DNA of 64,000 nucleotides from JBBROS01 sp965213845. GTDB taxonomy: Bacteria > Pseudomonadota > Alphaproteobacteria > Acetobacterales > Acetobacteraceae. The translations under genes and the position numbers were made by a program. The DNA is taken from assembly GCA_965213845.1 (NCBI GenBank), contig CBDCAI010000004.1, positions 744,001-808,000 on the forward strand. The letters are read 5' to 3'. Of this stretch, positions 20,066 through 28,125 are shown in pieces. The notes below the pieces were generated by a model. It worked only from the letters and a program-made list of their open reading frames with translations. It made no database searches and was not told where the DNA came from. How positions within the stretch are numbered: position 1 is the first letter of the stretch; each line of letters begins with the position of its first letter.

Positions 20066-22144
20066 ATGCGGCACCTCCTGATAGTGGCCGGGCTGCTCGC
20101 GCCTGGCCTGGCGATCACCCAGACTGCGATCAACCAGACTGCGTTTGCCCAGACCGCGGCGCCCACCAGCAGCGCCTTCGACCAGTCCGGCCTGGTCGGA
20201 AAGCTCGAGGGCCCCACCATCGTCACCGACCCGGCGCTGATGCCCCGCACCTTCCACGACGCCCCGATGCTGGCGGCCCAGGTCCAGTCCGGCGCGCTGC
20301 CGCCCGTCGCCCAGCGCCTGCCATCCGAGCCGCTGGTGCTGAAGCCCGTCCGCAGCACCGGCCAGTACGGCGGCACCTGGCGCCGCGGCTTCATCGGCCC
20401 CGGCGACAGCGAGAACGGCAACCGACTCCGCTCCGGCGACAAGCTGATCTTCTTCGACGCGACCGGCACGGAGCTGCGCCCCAACGTCGCCAAAGGCTGG
20501 GAGGTCAGCGCGGACGGCCGCCGCACCACCCTGTTCCTGCGCCGCGGCATGAGATGGTCGGACGGCTCGCCCTTCACCGCCGACGACTTCGTGTTCTGGT
20601 TCCACGACATGTACGGCAACAAGGACATCAGCCCAGCCCCCGCAGCCGAGATGTCGGTCAGCAGCGGCGGCGGCGCCGGCAAGCCCGGCCGCGTCGTGAA
20701 GATCGACGACACGACGGTCGCCTTCGAGTTCGACGAACCCTACTTCCTGTTCCTGCGCCTGCTCGCCGGGGACACGCTGGTGGGCGGCGGGCCGTCGCGC
20801 TTCCAGTCCGACGGCTTCGCCTATGGCAGCTTCGCCCCGGCCAACTACCTCAAGCAGTTCCTGCCGAAGAACAGCTCGACGGAAGCGCTGAACGCCCAGG
20901 CCAAGGCCGCCGGCTACGACAACTGGGTGCAATACTTCCACTACAAGTCGGACTGGCGCCTCAACCGCGACCTGCCGACGCTGGCAGCCTGGAAGATGGT
21001 GCAGCCGATCACCGGGCAGCAATGGGTGCTGGAGCGCAACCCCTACTACTACGTCGTCGACACCGACGGGAACCAGCTGCCGTACCTCGACCGCGTGCAG
21101 ATGACCCTGGCGGAGAACCCGGAGGTCATCAACCTGCGCGCCATCGCCGGCGAGTACGACGACCAGGAGCGGTTCATCGACCTCGGCAAGCTGCCGACCA
21201 TCCTCGAGAACGCCGAGCGCAGCCACCTCAAGGTCCACCTCGACCTCGGCTTCAACGGCGCCGATTCCGTCGTCATCTTCAACCTCGCCTATCGCGACGA
21301 CCCCGAGATCGCGAAGTGGATCGGCACGCCCGACTTCCGCCGGGCGCTCGGCCTCGGGATCGACCGGGAACAGCTGAACCAGGCGTTCTGGCTCGGGCTC
21401 GGCAAGCCCGGCTCCGTCATTCCGTCCGACCTGATGCCCGAAAGCCCCGGGCCCGCCTGGCGCGAGACCTGGGCGGTGCTGGACGTGGCCAAGGCCAACG
21501 CCATGCTCGACCGGATCGGCCTGGCGAAAAAGGACGCCGAGGGCTACCGCCTGCGCACCGACAACGGCCAGCGCCTGCGCCTGCAGCTGGACATCGGCCA
21601 GACCCTGTCGCCGACCTGGCCCCAGCAGGGCGAGATGATCGTCCAGCAATGGAAGGCGATCGGCATCTTCGTCGACGAGAAGGTGTTCGAGCGCAGCCTG
21701 CTGTTCACCCGCATGCGCAACGACCAGCACCAGATGCTCGTCTGGACCAACAACGGGACGGAAAGCCTGTTCCTGTATCCCGTCCTGGCGCTGCCGGTGG
21801 ACGCGACCACCGGGTATTTCGGGGCGGCCAACGCGCTCTGGTACAACTCGAACGGTGCCTCGGGCGTGAAGCCGCGGGAGCCGGAGCTGCTGCACGCCTA
21901 CGAACTGATGCGCAGGGCCGCCGGCGAGCCGCAGGACGCGCGCGACAAGACCGCGCAGGAGGTCTGGCGCCTGATCGCCGAGCAGGCCTGGGGCCTGGGC
22001 ATGGTCGGGCAGTCGCCGGCCTTCATGGGCGTGCGCCTGGTCAACGAACGGCTGGAGAACGTGCCGGAGCGCATCTGCATCTCCCAGCATTGCCGCACGC
22101 CATGGAGCGCCCACCCGGAGCAGTGGTTCTTCCGGGAGCGTTGA
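20066..22144 (+). CDS. ABC transporter substrate-binding protein, SBP_bac_5 family, large form
   Basis: 692-residue binding protein, about 150 residues longer than standard DppA/OppA and similar in size to the YejA-like or extended dipeptide-binding group. The N-terminus is a signal peptide followed by three 15-base near-repeats encoding a QTA-rich stretch (ITQTAINQTAFAQTA) at the likely cleavage region. The conserved segment LRRGMRWSDGSPFTADDFVFW is near residue 160. It is divergent from the DppB-like permease and may feed that transporter; no permease follows it. The ligand is unknown. Confidence 0.9.
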   Translation: MRHLLIVAGLLAPGLAITQTAINQTAFAQTAAPTSSAFDQSGLVGKLEGPTIVTDPALMPRTFHDAPMLAAQVQSGALPPVAQRLPSEPLVLKPVRSTGQYGGTWRRGFIGPGDSENGNRLRSGDKLIFFDATGTELRPNVAKGWEVSADGRRTTLFLRRGMRWSDGSPFTADDFVFWFHDMYGNKDISPAPAAEMSVSSGGGAGKPGRVVKIDDTTVAFEFDEPYFLFLRLLAGDTLVGGGPSRFQSDGFAYGSFAPANYLKQFLPKNSSTEALNAQAKAAGYDNWVQYFHYKSDWRLNRDLPTLAAWKMVQPITGQQWVLERNPYYYVVDTDGNQLPYLDRVQMTLAENPEVINLRAIAGEYDDQERFIDLGKLPTILENAERSHLKVHLDLGFNGADSVVIFNLAYRDDPEIAKWIGTPDFRRALGLGIDREQLNQAFWLGLGKPGSVIPSDLMPESPGPAWRETWAVLDVAKANAMLDRIGLAKKDAEGYRLRTDNGQRLRLQLDIGQTLSPTWPQQGEMIVQQWKAIGIFVDEKVFERSLLFTRMRNDQHQMLVWTNNGTESLFLYPVLALPVDATTGYFGAANALWYNSNGASGVKPREPELLHAYELMRRAAGEPQDARDKTAQEVWRLIAEQAWGLGMVGQSPAFMGVRLVNERLENVPERICISQHCRTPWSAHPEQWFFRER

Positions 22145-22222
22145 CACGCGCTCACGTTCGCAAGATACGTAGGGAGCTAAGTAAAAAGTGGCGGGCCCGC
22201 CGAGGCCCGGGAAGGGTGTGGG

Positions 22223-23431
22223 GTGCGTCTGCTCACTGGGTTGTTCCTCGGTTTCGGCCTGCTGTGCGCCGCTGCGCCGCCCTTGTCGGCGCAGATCGCC
22301 GGCGATGCCGTCCGGATCGGCGTGCTGAACAACGCCGCCGGCGGCCTGTCCGCCCCCGCGGGGCCCGGCTCCGTCATCGCGGCGCAGATGGCCGTCGACG
22401 ATTTCGGCGGCACGGTCGCCGGCAAGCCCATCCGGATCATCTCCGCCGACCAGCAGAACAAGCCCGACGTGGCGCTAGGCATCGCCCGGGAATGGTTCGA
22501 CACCGGCGTCGACCTCGTCATCGACCTGCCCAACACCGCCGTCGCCATCGCCGTGCAGAACCTGGCGCGCGACCGCAACCGGCTGGCCATCGTCGTCACC
22601 GCCGCGGGCTCGGCACTGACCGGGGAGAACTGCACGCCCAACAGCATGGCATGGGTCTACAACAGCTACGCGCTGGCGGGCGTGGTGGGCCGGGCCATGG
22701 TGGCGCAAGGGGGCGACACCTGGTTCCTGCTCTCCACCGACTACACCTTCGGCCGGCAGATGGAGGCGGACCTTCGCGCCGTGCTGGCGGCCCAGAATGC
22801 CCGCATGGTTGGCGCCGTCGCGGCCCCGCAGGAGGCGAGCGACTTCGCATCCTACCTGCTGCAGGCCCAGGCCTCCCGCGCGAAGGTCATCGGCCTCGCC
22901 AACGTCGCCATCGACACCATCAACTCCATCAAGCAGGCGCACGAGTTCGGCCTGGTCGCCAACGGCCAGAAGCTGGCCACGCTGCTGTTCACCATCACCG
23001 ACGTGCACGCCCTGGGCCTCGAGACCGCCGGCGGCCTGTACCTCGCGACGGCGTTCTACTGGGACCGCACGCCCGAAAGCCGGGCCTGGTCGCAGCGCTT
23101 CTTCGCCAGGCACGGCGCGATGCCGTCCATGATGCAGGCGGGCGTCTATTCCGCCGTCACGCACTACCTGCGCGCCATCGCCGCCACCGGCACGGACGCG
23201 GCGGGCCCGGTGATCGCCCGCATGCGCAGCACCCCGGTCGACGACATGTTCGCCCAGGGCGGCCGCATCCGCGAGGACGGGCTGATGGTGCACGACATGT
23301 ACCTGGCGCAGGTGAAGACCCCGGCGGAATCGCATGGTCCGTGGGACTACTACAAGATCGTGGCGACCATCCCCGGCGAGCAGGCCTTCGGTCCGCTGGC
23401 CGCCAGCAAGTGCCCCCTGATCAGGAGATGA
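22223..23431 (+). CDS. ABC transporter substrate-binding protein, Liv type
   Basis: 402-residue peripla_BP_6 protein beginning at GTG 22223, behind a GGAAGGG site. A signal peptide (LLTGLFLGFGLLCAAAPPLSA) precedes the family start DAVRIGVLNNAAGG. The segment ADQQNKPDVALGIAREW is shared in type with the binding protein at 46431-47741, so the two are paralogues. No transporter genes follow; instead its stop overlaps the ATG of a NicX-like enzyme. It is therefore an orphan binding protein paired with a catabolic enzyme, using permeases from elsewhere or acting in sensing. Confidence 0.9.
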   Translation: MRLLTGLFLGFGLLCAAAPPLSAQIAGDAVRIGVLNNAAGGLSAPAGPGSVIAAQMAVDDFGGTVAGKPIRIISADQQNKPDVALGIAREWFDTGVDLVIDLPNTAVAIAVQNLARDRNRLAIVVTAAGSALTGENCTPNSMAWVYNSYALAGVVGRAMVAQGGDTWFLLSTDYTFGRQMEADLRAVLAAQNARMVGAVAAPQEASDFASYLLQAQASRAKVIGLANVAIDTINSIKQAHEFGLVANGQKLATLLFTITDVHALGLETAGGLYLATAFYWDRTPESRAWSQRFFARHGAMPSMMQAGVYSAVTHYLRAIAATGTDAAGPVIARMRSTPVDDMFAQGGRIREDGLMVHDMYLAQVKTPAESHGPWDYYKIVATIPGEQAFGPLAASKCPLIRR

Positions 23432-24621
23432 CCGTGCCGCACGTGCCCAACACCGTCCCCGACATCCTGGCCTCCCGCACCCGCCGCGGCCTGCCCACCC
23501 CGGTCGAATACGGCACCGCCAGCGTCGCCGACCACATGGCCGGCGTCGACAACTTCACCCGCGTCATGGCCATCCGCCCCGGCGACCACGTCGTCATGCT
23601 GACGGACCCCCTGCTCGACTCGCGCGTGATCCAGGCCGTGCAAGGCATCGCCAAGTCCCGCGGCGCCACCTTCATCGCCTACATGGGCGACAGCACCCGC
23701 TACGTGACCGTCCCCGACGAGGCGAAGGCCCTTCTGGAGCGCGCGACCTTCGTCGTGTCGACATGGTTCGCCTCCGTGCTCGACCCGTTCTGCATCGGCC
23801 TGCGCCGCAAGAAGGGCCAGCGCTGGGTCAAGATCACCTTCTTCCGCAACCTCGACCTGCTGCACACGCCCCAGGCCCGCTTCCCGCTGGAGCTGCTGGG
23901 CGAGATCGTCCGCGCCACCGGCCGCATGTTCCCCGAAAGCGGCGACTTCGACCTCAAGATCACCGATGACCGCGGCACCGACTTCCGCGTGCCCTACAGC
24001 GAGGCCATGCTGCAGAAGATGCGCAGCCACAACCGCTGGCGCGGCCAGAACGTCGCCGACACGGATGGCTGCTACGTGCACTATCTGCCGACGCACGGCC
24101 CCAACCTGTTCGAACCCAACATGGTCGGCCTCGCACCCGAGGAGAAGATCGGCATCAGCGGCCTGATCTGGCCGCAATGGGCCGTGGGCTTCGACAAGCC
24201 GTTCGAGCACCGGCTCGGCGTCGAGTTCGCCAACGACGTCGTCGTCGCCATCCACGGCGACTGCGCCGAGGCGGGCATCATGCGCGACTACCTGATCGGC
24301 GGCACGCTGGAAGAGGTCGGCTGCGGCCACAACCCGAAGGCGCCCCGCTTCGACATCTACCCGGCCGGCCCCAACTCCCCGGGCGCGCTGCACATCGGCA
24401 TCAACGCCCTGCAACCCAGCCAATACCTCCGCCGGGTCATGCCGAACTGGGAGGAGCCGCACATCCACATGGACCTGGTGCTGTTCGACGCCACCGTCAC
24501 CGCCGGCAACCGAACCATGGTCGACCGCGGCTTCCTCTGCTCCCTCGAAGACCCCGCCGTCATCGAGATGGCCCGGCTCTACGGCGACCCCATCGAGCTG
24601 CTGCAGGCCTACCCCGTCTGA
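23428..24621 (+). CDS. M29-fold metalloenzyme resembling 2,5-dihydroxypyridine 5,6-dioxygenase (NicX)
   Basis: 397-residue protein of the group annotated either as leucyl aminopeptidase (M29-like) or as 2,5-dihydroxypyridine 5,6-dioxygenase. As I recall, NicX coordinates Fe(II) with one histidine, then a histidine and aspartate two residues apart (H-x-D). Here His301 (GCGHNPKA) and the cluster His345-x-His347-x-Asp349 (HIHMD) fit such a set. That favours an Fe-dependent ring-cleaving oxygenase over an aminopeptidase, but this is a motif reading without a structure. It is translationally coupled (ATGA) to an upstream binding protein. The nearby dihydroxypyridine-hydroxylase-like flavoprotein would fit an N-heterocycle pathway. 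Confidence 0.7.
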   Translation: MTVPHVPNTVPDILASRTRRGLPTPVEYGTASVADHMAGVDNFTRVMAIRPGDHVVMLTDPLLDSRVIQAVQGIAKSRGATFIAYMGDSTRYVTVPDEAKALLERATFVVSTWFASVLDPFCIGLRRKKGQRWVKITFFRNLDLLHTPQARFPLELLGEIVRATGRMFPESGDFDLKITDDRGTDFRVPYSEAMLQKMRSHNRWRGQNVADTDGCYVHYLPTHGPNLFEPNMVGLAPEEKIGISGLIWPQWAVGFDKPFEHRLGVEFANDVVVAIHGDCAEAGIMRDYLIGGTLEEVGCGHNPKAPRFDIYPAGPNSPGALHIGINALQPSQYLRRVMPNWEEPHIHMDLVLFDATVTAGNRTMVDRGFLCSLEDPAVIEMARLYGDPIELLQAYPV

Positions 24622-24628
24622 CGCAGGC

Positions 24629-24655
24629 CGGCGGCGATCCGGGAACCGGCCGCCG
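24629..24655. terminator. Possible hairpin terminator between convergent genes
   Basis: CGGCGGC at 24629-24635 and GCCGCCG at 24649-24655 form a 7-bp stem with a 13-base loop in the 66-base gap between the convergent NicX-like and Rieske genes. A short T-rich run (TCTTTT) follows 10 bases later on the plus strand. The stem is GC-only and the tract is distant, so this is a weak call. Confidence 0.35.
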
Positions 24656-24687
24656 CCGACCACGTCTTTTCCAAGTGCCTGGCCGCA

Positions 24688-26028
24688 CTACTCCGCCGCC
24701 GTCGCCATCTCCCGCTCGGTGTCGTCCTGCTCCATGCCCGCCAGGTGCGCCCGCTCCTCGTCCGACGCGCCCAGCGTGCGCCAGTCCTCGGTCTTGGCCA
24801 CGATCCCCTGGAACGAGCGCAGCGACGCCTGCGGCAGGTGCGGCGCCACCAGCCCGATCGTGCCCTCGCCGTCCTGGAACCGGGCCACGGCGTCCAGCAG
24901 CAGGCGGCGGAACTGCACCACCGCGATGTCGCTGGCGCCCAGCCGCTCGGACGTGCGGTCCGAGATGCGGCCCATCGACTCCCACATCGCGATATCCTGG
25001 TTCGGGATCCCCGGCAGGCCGGTGAAGCTGTCCCCGCCCCGCATCGCCGCGCGGTCCTGCAGGTAGTCGTTCGACGCGTGGCGCAGCGCCGGCTTGAACG
25101 CGCGGTCCAGCTCGACGCCCACCGACGCCACGCAGAACCGGCGCCAGGCGTCCTGGTCGATGGTGGTGGCCGGATCGCCCCAGGCGATGAAATGGAAATA
25201 GGTGTTCAGGTCGTCCTTCGGCACGATCACGCTGGCGACGTTGTAGCTGCTGTTGGGCGGGATCAGCGCCGTGAAGGGCGCGACGAAGGCCGTGATCCGC
25301 ACGTAGTCGTTGACCGCAGCATTCTGGATCGGCCGGCGGATCGCGGCGTAGCGCATGCCGTAATTCGTCACCTGGACCTGGATGCGCGGGTTCTTGTCGG
25401 TGGAAGGCCGGGTCCAGTGCGTGTCCGCCGCCGCCGCCGTGGTGCTGCGCGCCGGGCGCATGTCGGACGAGTGCAGGCTCGAGCTGTGGGCGCTGTCGAT
25501 CTGGCCCTCCATGATCTGCGCCCAGTTGCACGGCAGATCGATCTTGACGATCGAGATGCGCACGTCGTCGCGGGGCGCCCAGGCCGGCGCCTCGAACGCC
25601 GGCATGGCATCGGCCGGGCCCATATAGGCCCAGACGAAGCCGCCAGCCTCCCGCGTCGGGTAGGCGGGGTGCTTGACCTTGTCGGCGAACCCGCTCTCGG
25701 CCGGCTCCGACGGCATCTCCAGCACCGTGCCGTCAACGCCGAACTTCCAGCCGTGATACAGGCAGCGCAATCCGCAATCCTCGTTCCGCCCGAAGGCCAA
25801 CGACGCCTTGCGGTGCGTGCAGAACTCGCCCAGCAGGCCGAGCCGCCCCTCGGTGTCACGGAACGCCACCAGGTCCTCCCCGAACAGGCGCACCCGGACC
25901 GGGTCGCAGTCCGGCGCCGCCACCTGTTCCGACAGCACCGCCGGCACCCAGTGCCGCCGCATCATCTGCCCCATCGGCGCCGCGCCCTCCACCCGGCACA
26001 GCAGCTGGTTTTCCTCGTGTGTCAGCAT
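24688..26028 (-). CDS. Rieske aromatic ring-hydroxylating oxygenase, alpha subunit, phthalate 4,5-dioxygenase-like
   Basis: 446-residue oxygenase. The Rieske 2Fe-2S ligands are Cys70, His72 (CTH), Cys89 and His92 (CLYH). The mononuclear iron site is in IDSAHSSSLH, with His181 and His186 in the D-x2-H-x4-H pattern and Asp178 at its start. The motif context EGQIDSAHSSSLHSS matches phthalate 4,5-dioxygenase-type single-component oxygenases (Pht3/OphA2, vanillate demethylase relatives). It is divergent from its probable reductase at 26156 across a promoter carrying a MarR-like site. Phthalate itself as substrate is inferred from the whole cluster; an analogous aromatic or heteroaromatic dicarboxylate is possible. 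Confidence 0.9.
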   Translation of the reverse strand: MLTHEENQLLCRVEGAAPMGQMMRRHWVPAVLSEQVAAPDCDPVRVRLFGEDLVAFRDTEGRLGLLGEFCTHRKASLAFGRNEDCGLRCLYHGWKFGVDGTVLEMPSEPAESGFADKVKHPAYPTREAGGFVWAYMGPADAMPAFEAPAWAPRDDVRISIVKIDLPCNWAQIMEGQIDSAHSSSLHSSDMRPARSTTAAAADTHWTRPSTDKNPRIQVQVTNYGMRYAAIRRPIQNAAVNDYVRITAFVAPFTALIPPNSSYNVASVIVPKDDLNTYFHFIAWGDPATTIDQDAWRRFCVASVGVELDRAFKPALRHASNDYLQDRAAMRGGDSFTGLPGIPNQDIAMWESMGRISDRTSERLGASDIAVVQFRRLLLDAVARFQDGEGTIGLVAPHLPQASLRSFQGIVAKTEDWRTLGASDEERAHLAGMEQDDTEREMATAAE

Positions 26029-26070
26029 CTGGGGTCCCCGTGTTGCCGCCCGCTCCGGTCCAGCTTATAG

Positions 26071-26084
26071 CTTAGCCTCCTAAG
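26071..26084. promoter_or_regulatory. Putative MarR operator in the Rieske/reductase divergent promoter
   Basis: CTTAGCCTCCTAAG is an inverted repeat (CTTAG-N4-CTAAG) located 43 bases upstream of the Rieske gene and 72 bases upstream of the reductase start. A copy matching at 12 of 14 positions lies at 28068-28081 in the MarR/transporter divergent promoter. The shared motif in two divergent promoters, one of them adjacent to the MarR gene, suggests one regulon. Confidence 0.6.
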
Positions 26085-26155
26085 GAAATCCAGGGACACG
26101 ACACCGCCATGCCCACCCCGGCCGACTCCCCGATGACTCCCCGACGACTCGTCGC

Positions 26156-26203
26156 GTGACCCTGCGCGTCCCCCTGCGCGTCCCCCTGCGCGTGACCCTG
26201 CGC
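26156..26203 (+). repeat. 12-bp tandem repeat across the reductase start codon
   Basis: Four units of 12 bases (types GTGACCCTGCGC and GTCCCCCTGCGC) run from 26156 to 26203, with a partial fifth after it. They encode repeated V-(T/P)-L-R and create alternative GTG starts at 26156 and 26192, with a further one at 26204. The units are nearly identical, which suggests recent slippage. Confidence 0.75.
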
Positions 26204-27130
26204 GTGACCCGCGCCGAGCCCGCCGCGGACGGCATCCAGCTCTTCGAGCTGCGGCACCCCGACGGCACGGCGCTCCCGCCCTTCGAACCCGGCGCCCACA
26301 TCGCCATCCGCCTGCCCAGCGGCGCGTCCCGCACCTACTCGCTCTGCGGCGACCCCGCCGACACCAGCCGCTACCTGTTGGCGGTCAAGCGCGACGCCGC
26401 GGGCCGGGGCGGGTCCGTCGACCTCGTCGACGGCGTCCGCCCCGGCGACTCGATCGAGGTCTCCCCACCCCGCAACCTGTTCGGCCTGGTGCCAGCCGCG
26501 CCCAGCTTCATCTTCGTCGCCGGCGGCATCGGCATCACGCCGTTCGTCTCCATGATCCACTGGCTGCGCGCCCATGGCGACACGCCGTTCCGCCTGTACT
26601 ACCTGACCCGCACCCCCGAGGGCACCGCCTTCCTGGACCAGCTGGGCGACGACGTCCGGCGCGGCCGCGTCGTCATCCACCACGACCACGGCGTGCCGGA
26701 CAACGCCTTCGACCTCTGGCCGGTGTTCGAACAGCCGACCAAGGCCCACATCTACTGCTGCGGACCCCGCCCGCTCATGGACGCCGTGCGCGACATGACG
26801 GGCCACTGGCCCACGAACCAGGTTCATTTCGAGGATTTCGGCTCCGACCTGGTGCGCCCGCGCGCCGACGACGCGCCCTTCGCCATCCGCCTCGCCCGCA
26901 GCGGCGCAGTGCTGGACGTGCCGGTGGGCGCCACGATCCTCGACGTCCTGCGCGCCCACGGCCACACGGCGCCCAGCTCCTGCGAAAGCGGCACCTGCGG
27001 CACCTGCCGCACCGGCCTCGTCTCGGGCGACGTCGACCACCGCGACCTCGTGCTCACCCCGGCCGAACGCGCCCGCGCGGTCATGGTCTGCGTCTCCCGC
27101 GGCCGGGGCGAGCTGGTGCTGGACCTATGA
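26156..27130 (+). CDS. PDR/VanB family oxidoreductase (FNR-like reductase with C-terminal 2Fe-2S ferredoxin)
   Basis: 324-residue electron-transfer partner for the divergent Rieske oxygenase. Order of domains: flavin-binding barrel with RTYSLCG near residue 62, NAD-binding domain with AGGIGITPFVSM near residue 122, and plant-type ferredoxin with ligands Cys276, Cys281, Cys284 and Cys312. This order is that of phthalate dioxygenase reductase and VanB. The start is uncertain: GTG codons at 26156, 26192 and 26204 are all in frame because the first codons lie in a 12-base repeat. The conserved domain begins around the last of them. A 32-base repeat array follows the stop. Confidence 0.92.
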   Translation: MTLRVPLRVPLRVTLRVTRAEPAADGIQLFELRHPDGTALPPFEPGAHIAIRLPSGASRTYSLCGDPADTSRYLLAVKRDAAGRGGSVDLVDGVRPGDSIEVSPPRNLFGLVPAAPSFIFVAGGIGITPFVSMIHWLRAHGDTPFRLYYLTRTPEGTAFLDQLGDDVRRGRVVIHHDHGVPDNAFDLWPVFEQPTKAHIYCCGPRPLMDAVRDMTGHWPTNQVHFEDFGSDLVRPRADDAPFAIRLARSGAVLDVPVGATILDVLRAHGHTAPSSCESGTCGTCRTGLVSGDVDHRDLVLTPAERARAVMVCVSRGRGELVLDL

Positions 27131-27131
27131 C

Positions 27132-27277
27132 GCCGCACGCCGAGGCGTGCCGTCTCCTACAAGGCCGCACGCCGAGGCGTGCCGTCTCCTACAAGGCCGC
27201 ACGCCGAGGCGTGCCGTCTCCTACAAGGCCGCACGCCGAGGCGTGCCGTCTCCTACAAGGCCGCACGCCGAGGCGTG
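27132..27277. repeat. 32-bp tandem repeat array with an internal palindrome
   Basis: Four complete 32-base units (27132-27163, 27164-27195, 27196-27227, 27228-27259) and 18 bases of a fifth are practically identical. Each contains the palindrome GCACGCCGAGGCGTGC (7-bp arms, GA centre). The array begins just after the reductase stop. Its last units form the 3' end and stop codon of the small minus-strand gene at 27253-27447, so the array looks like an outward expansion of that gene's 3' end. Since 32 is not a multiple of three, the array is unlikely to be coding. Confidence 0.9.
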
Positions 27278-27447
27278 CTGGCCGCGGCGGCGATGATCGC
27301 GATCAGGTCCGTCTCGGCCGCCGCACTCGTCTTGTAGCGCGGCGACGTCGTGACGAAGGGCCGCTCCGCATCGTGCGGCCAGTACACCTCGAGGAACCAG
27401 TTGCCGGACGCGGGCTCGAGCTTCGGTTCGATGCGCAGCAATGCCAT
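27253..27447 (-). CDS. Small conserved-type hypothetical protein (64 aa)
   Basis: 64-residue protein not recognised as a named family. It starts at ATG 27447 with GAGAGG upstream, has a compact beta-like N-terminal half (LRIEPKLEPASGNWFLEVYWP, tryptophan- and proline-containing), the segment ERPFVTTSPRYKTSAAAETDL and an alanine-rich helical C-terminus. The last six residues (PRRAAL) are encoded by the first unit of the 32-base repeat array. It follows the MarR gene after 17 bases on the same strand and is probably co-transcribed with it. Codon bias fits a real gene. Confidence 0.65.
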   Translation of the reverse strand: MALLRIEPKLEPASGNWFLEVYWPHDAERPFVTTSPRYKTSAAAETDLIAIIAAAASTPRRAAL

Positions 27448-27464
27448 GGGGACCTCTCGTTCTG

Positions 27465-27986
27465 CTAAGGCGCGGGCGGCCGCCTGCGGGGCCGCTTCGC
27501 GACCGGGGCGGCGCCCTGCAGCGCCTCGGTCAGGTTCGCCTGGATCGTCTTCAAACTTTGCAACAGCCGGTCGACCTCGCGCCCGCTCAACGTCCGCACC
27601 GCCGTCTCCACCACCGCGATCGCCTCCGGCACCAGCGCCACCCGCAGGTCCCGCCCCTTCTCCGTGAGGAACACGTTCACCTTCCGCTTGTCCGTGCCGT
27701 GACGCTCCCGGCGCACCAGGCCCGCCGCCTCCATCGAGGCCACCGCCGACAGGGTCGTGGGCTCCATCGTGCCGATCAGCGACGACAGCTCGCTCTGCGT
27801 CAGCCCGTCCTCGATCCACAGCACGCGGAGGAAGTACCACATGCCGAGGGTCACGCCATGCGGCTCGATCCGCGCCTGCAACGCACGCTGCACCAGGCGG
27901 TGGGTCATGCGCATCTGGTAGCCGACGCTCCGGTCGAGCGGCAGCGCGGGCTGGGTCGGCTCGGGCGTCACGGCGGGCGGGCGCAT
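27465..27986 (-). CDS. MarR family transcriptional regulator
   Basis: 173-residue winged-helix regulator. The DNA-binding region is clear: LTQSELSSLIGTMEPTTLSAV (recognition helix), then MEAAGLVRRERHGTDKRKVNVFLTEKG (wing). The C-terminus ends in a basic tail. MarR proteins often sense aromatic acids and repress adjacent catabolic genes. It is divergent from the transporter binding protein at 28126, and the inverted repeat at 28068-28081 lies between them; the same motif occurs before the Rieske oxygenase. It is therefore the likely regulator of the aromatic module. Confidence 0.92.
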   Translation of the reverse strand: MRPPAVTPEPTQPALPLDRSVGYQMRMTHRLVQRALQARIEPHGVTLGMWYFLRVLWIEDGLTQSELSSLIGTMEPTTLSAVASMEAAGLVRRERHGTDKRKVNVFLTEKGRDLRVALVPEAIAVVETAVRTLSGREVDRLLQSLKTIQANLTEALQGAAPVAKRPRRRPPAP

Positions 27987-28067
27987 GCCCGGTTGTCGGG
28001 CCGTGGTCCCGGAGCGTCAAGTCGGCGACTTTGCGCCTCGACACGGCGGTGACGCCGGTCCATTTTC

Positions 28068-28081
28068 CTTAGCCTGCTAAC
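28068..28081. promoter_or_regulatory. Putative MarR operator between MarR and transporter genes
   Basis: CTTAGCCTGCTAAC, matching the site at 26071-26084 in 12 of 14 positions, lies 81 bases upstream of the MarR start and 44 bases upstream of the binding-protein start. The position fits control of both the regulator gene and the importer operon. Confidence 0.6.
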
Positions 28082-28125
28082 CAAACATCCGGCGCTCAAC
28101 GCTCGGACTCCCGGGGGAACACGTC

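Noticed and set aside
23428..24621. Simple annotation as a leucyl aminopeptidase
   Set aside because: The H...H-x-H-x-D arrangement and coupling to a transport protein fit a NicX-like dioxygenase better, though the fold is shared.
27127..27468. Plus-strand 113-codon frame starting at the reductase stop (ATGA overlap)
   Set aside because: Its first half is the 32-base repeat read through all three frames and its second half is antisense to the small gene; no domain or ribosome site supports it.
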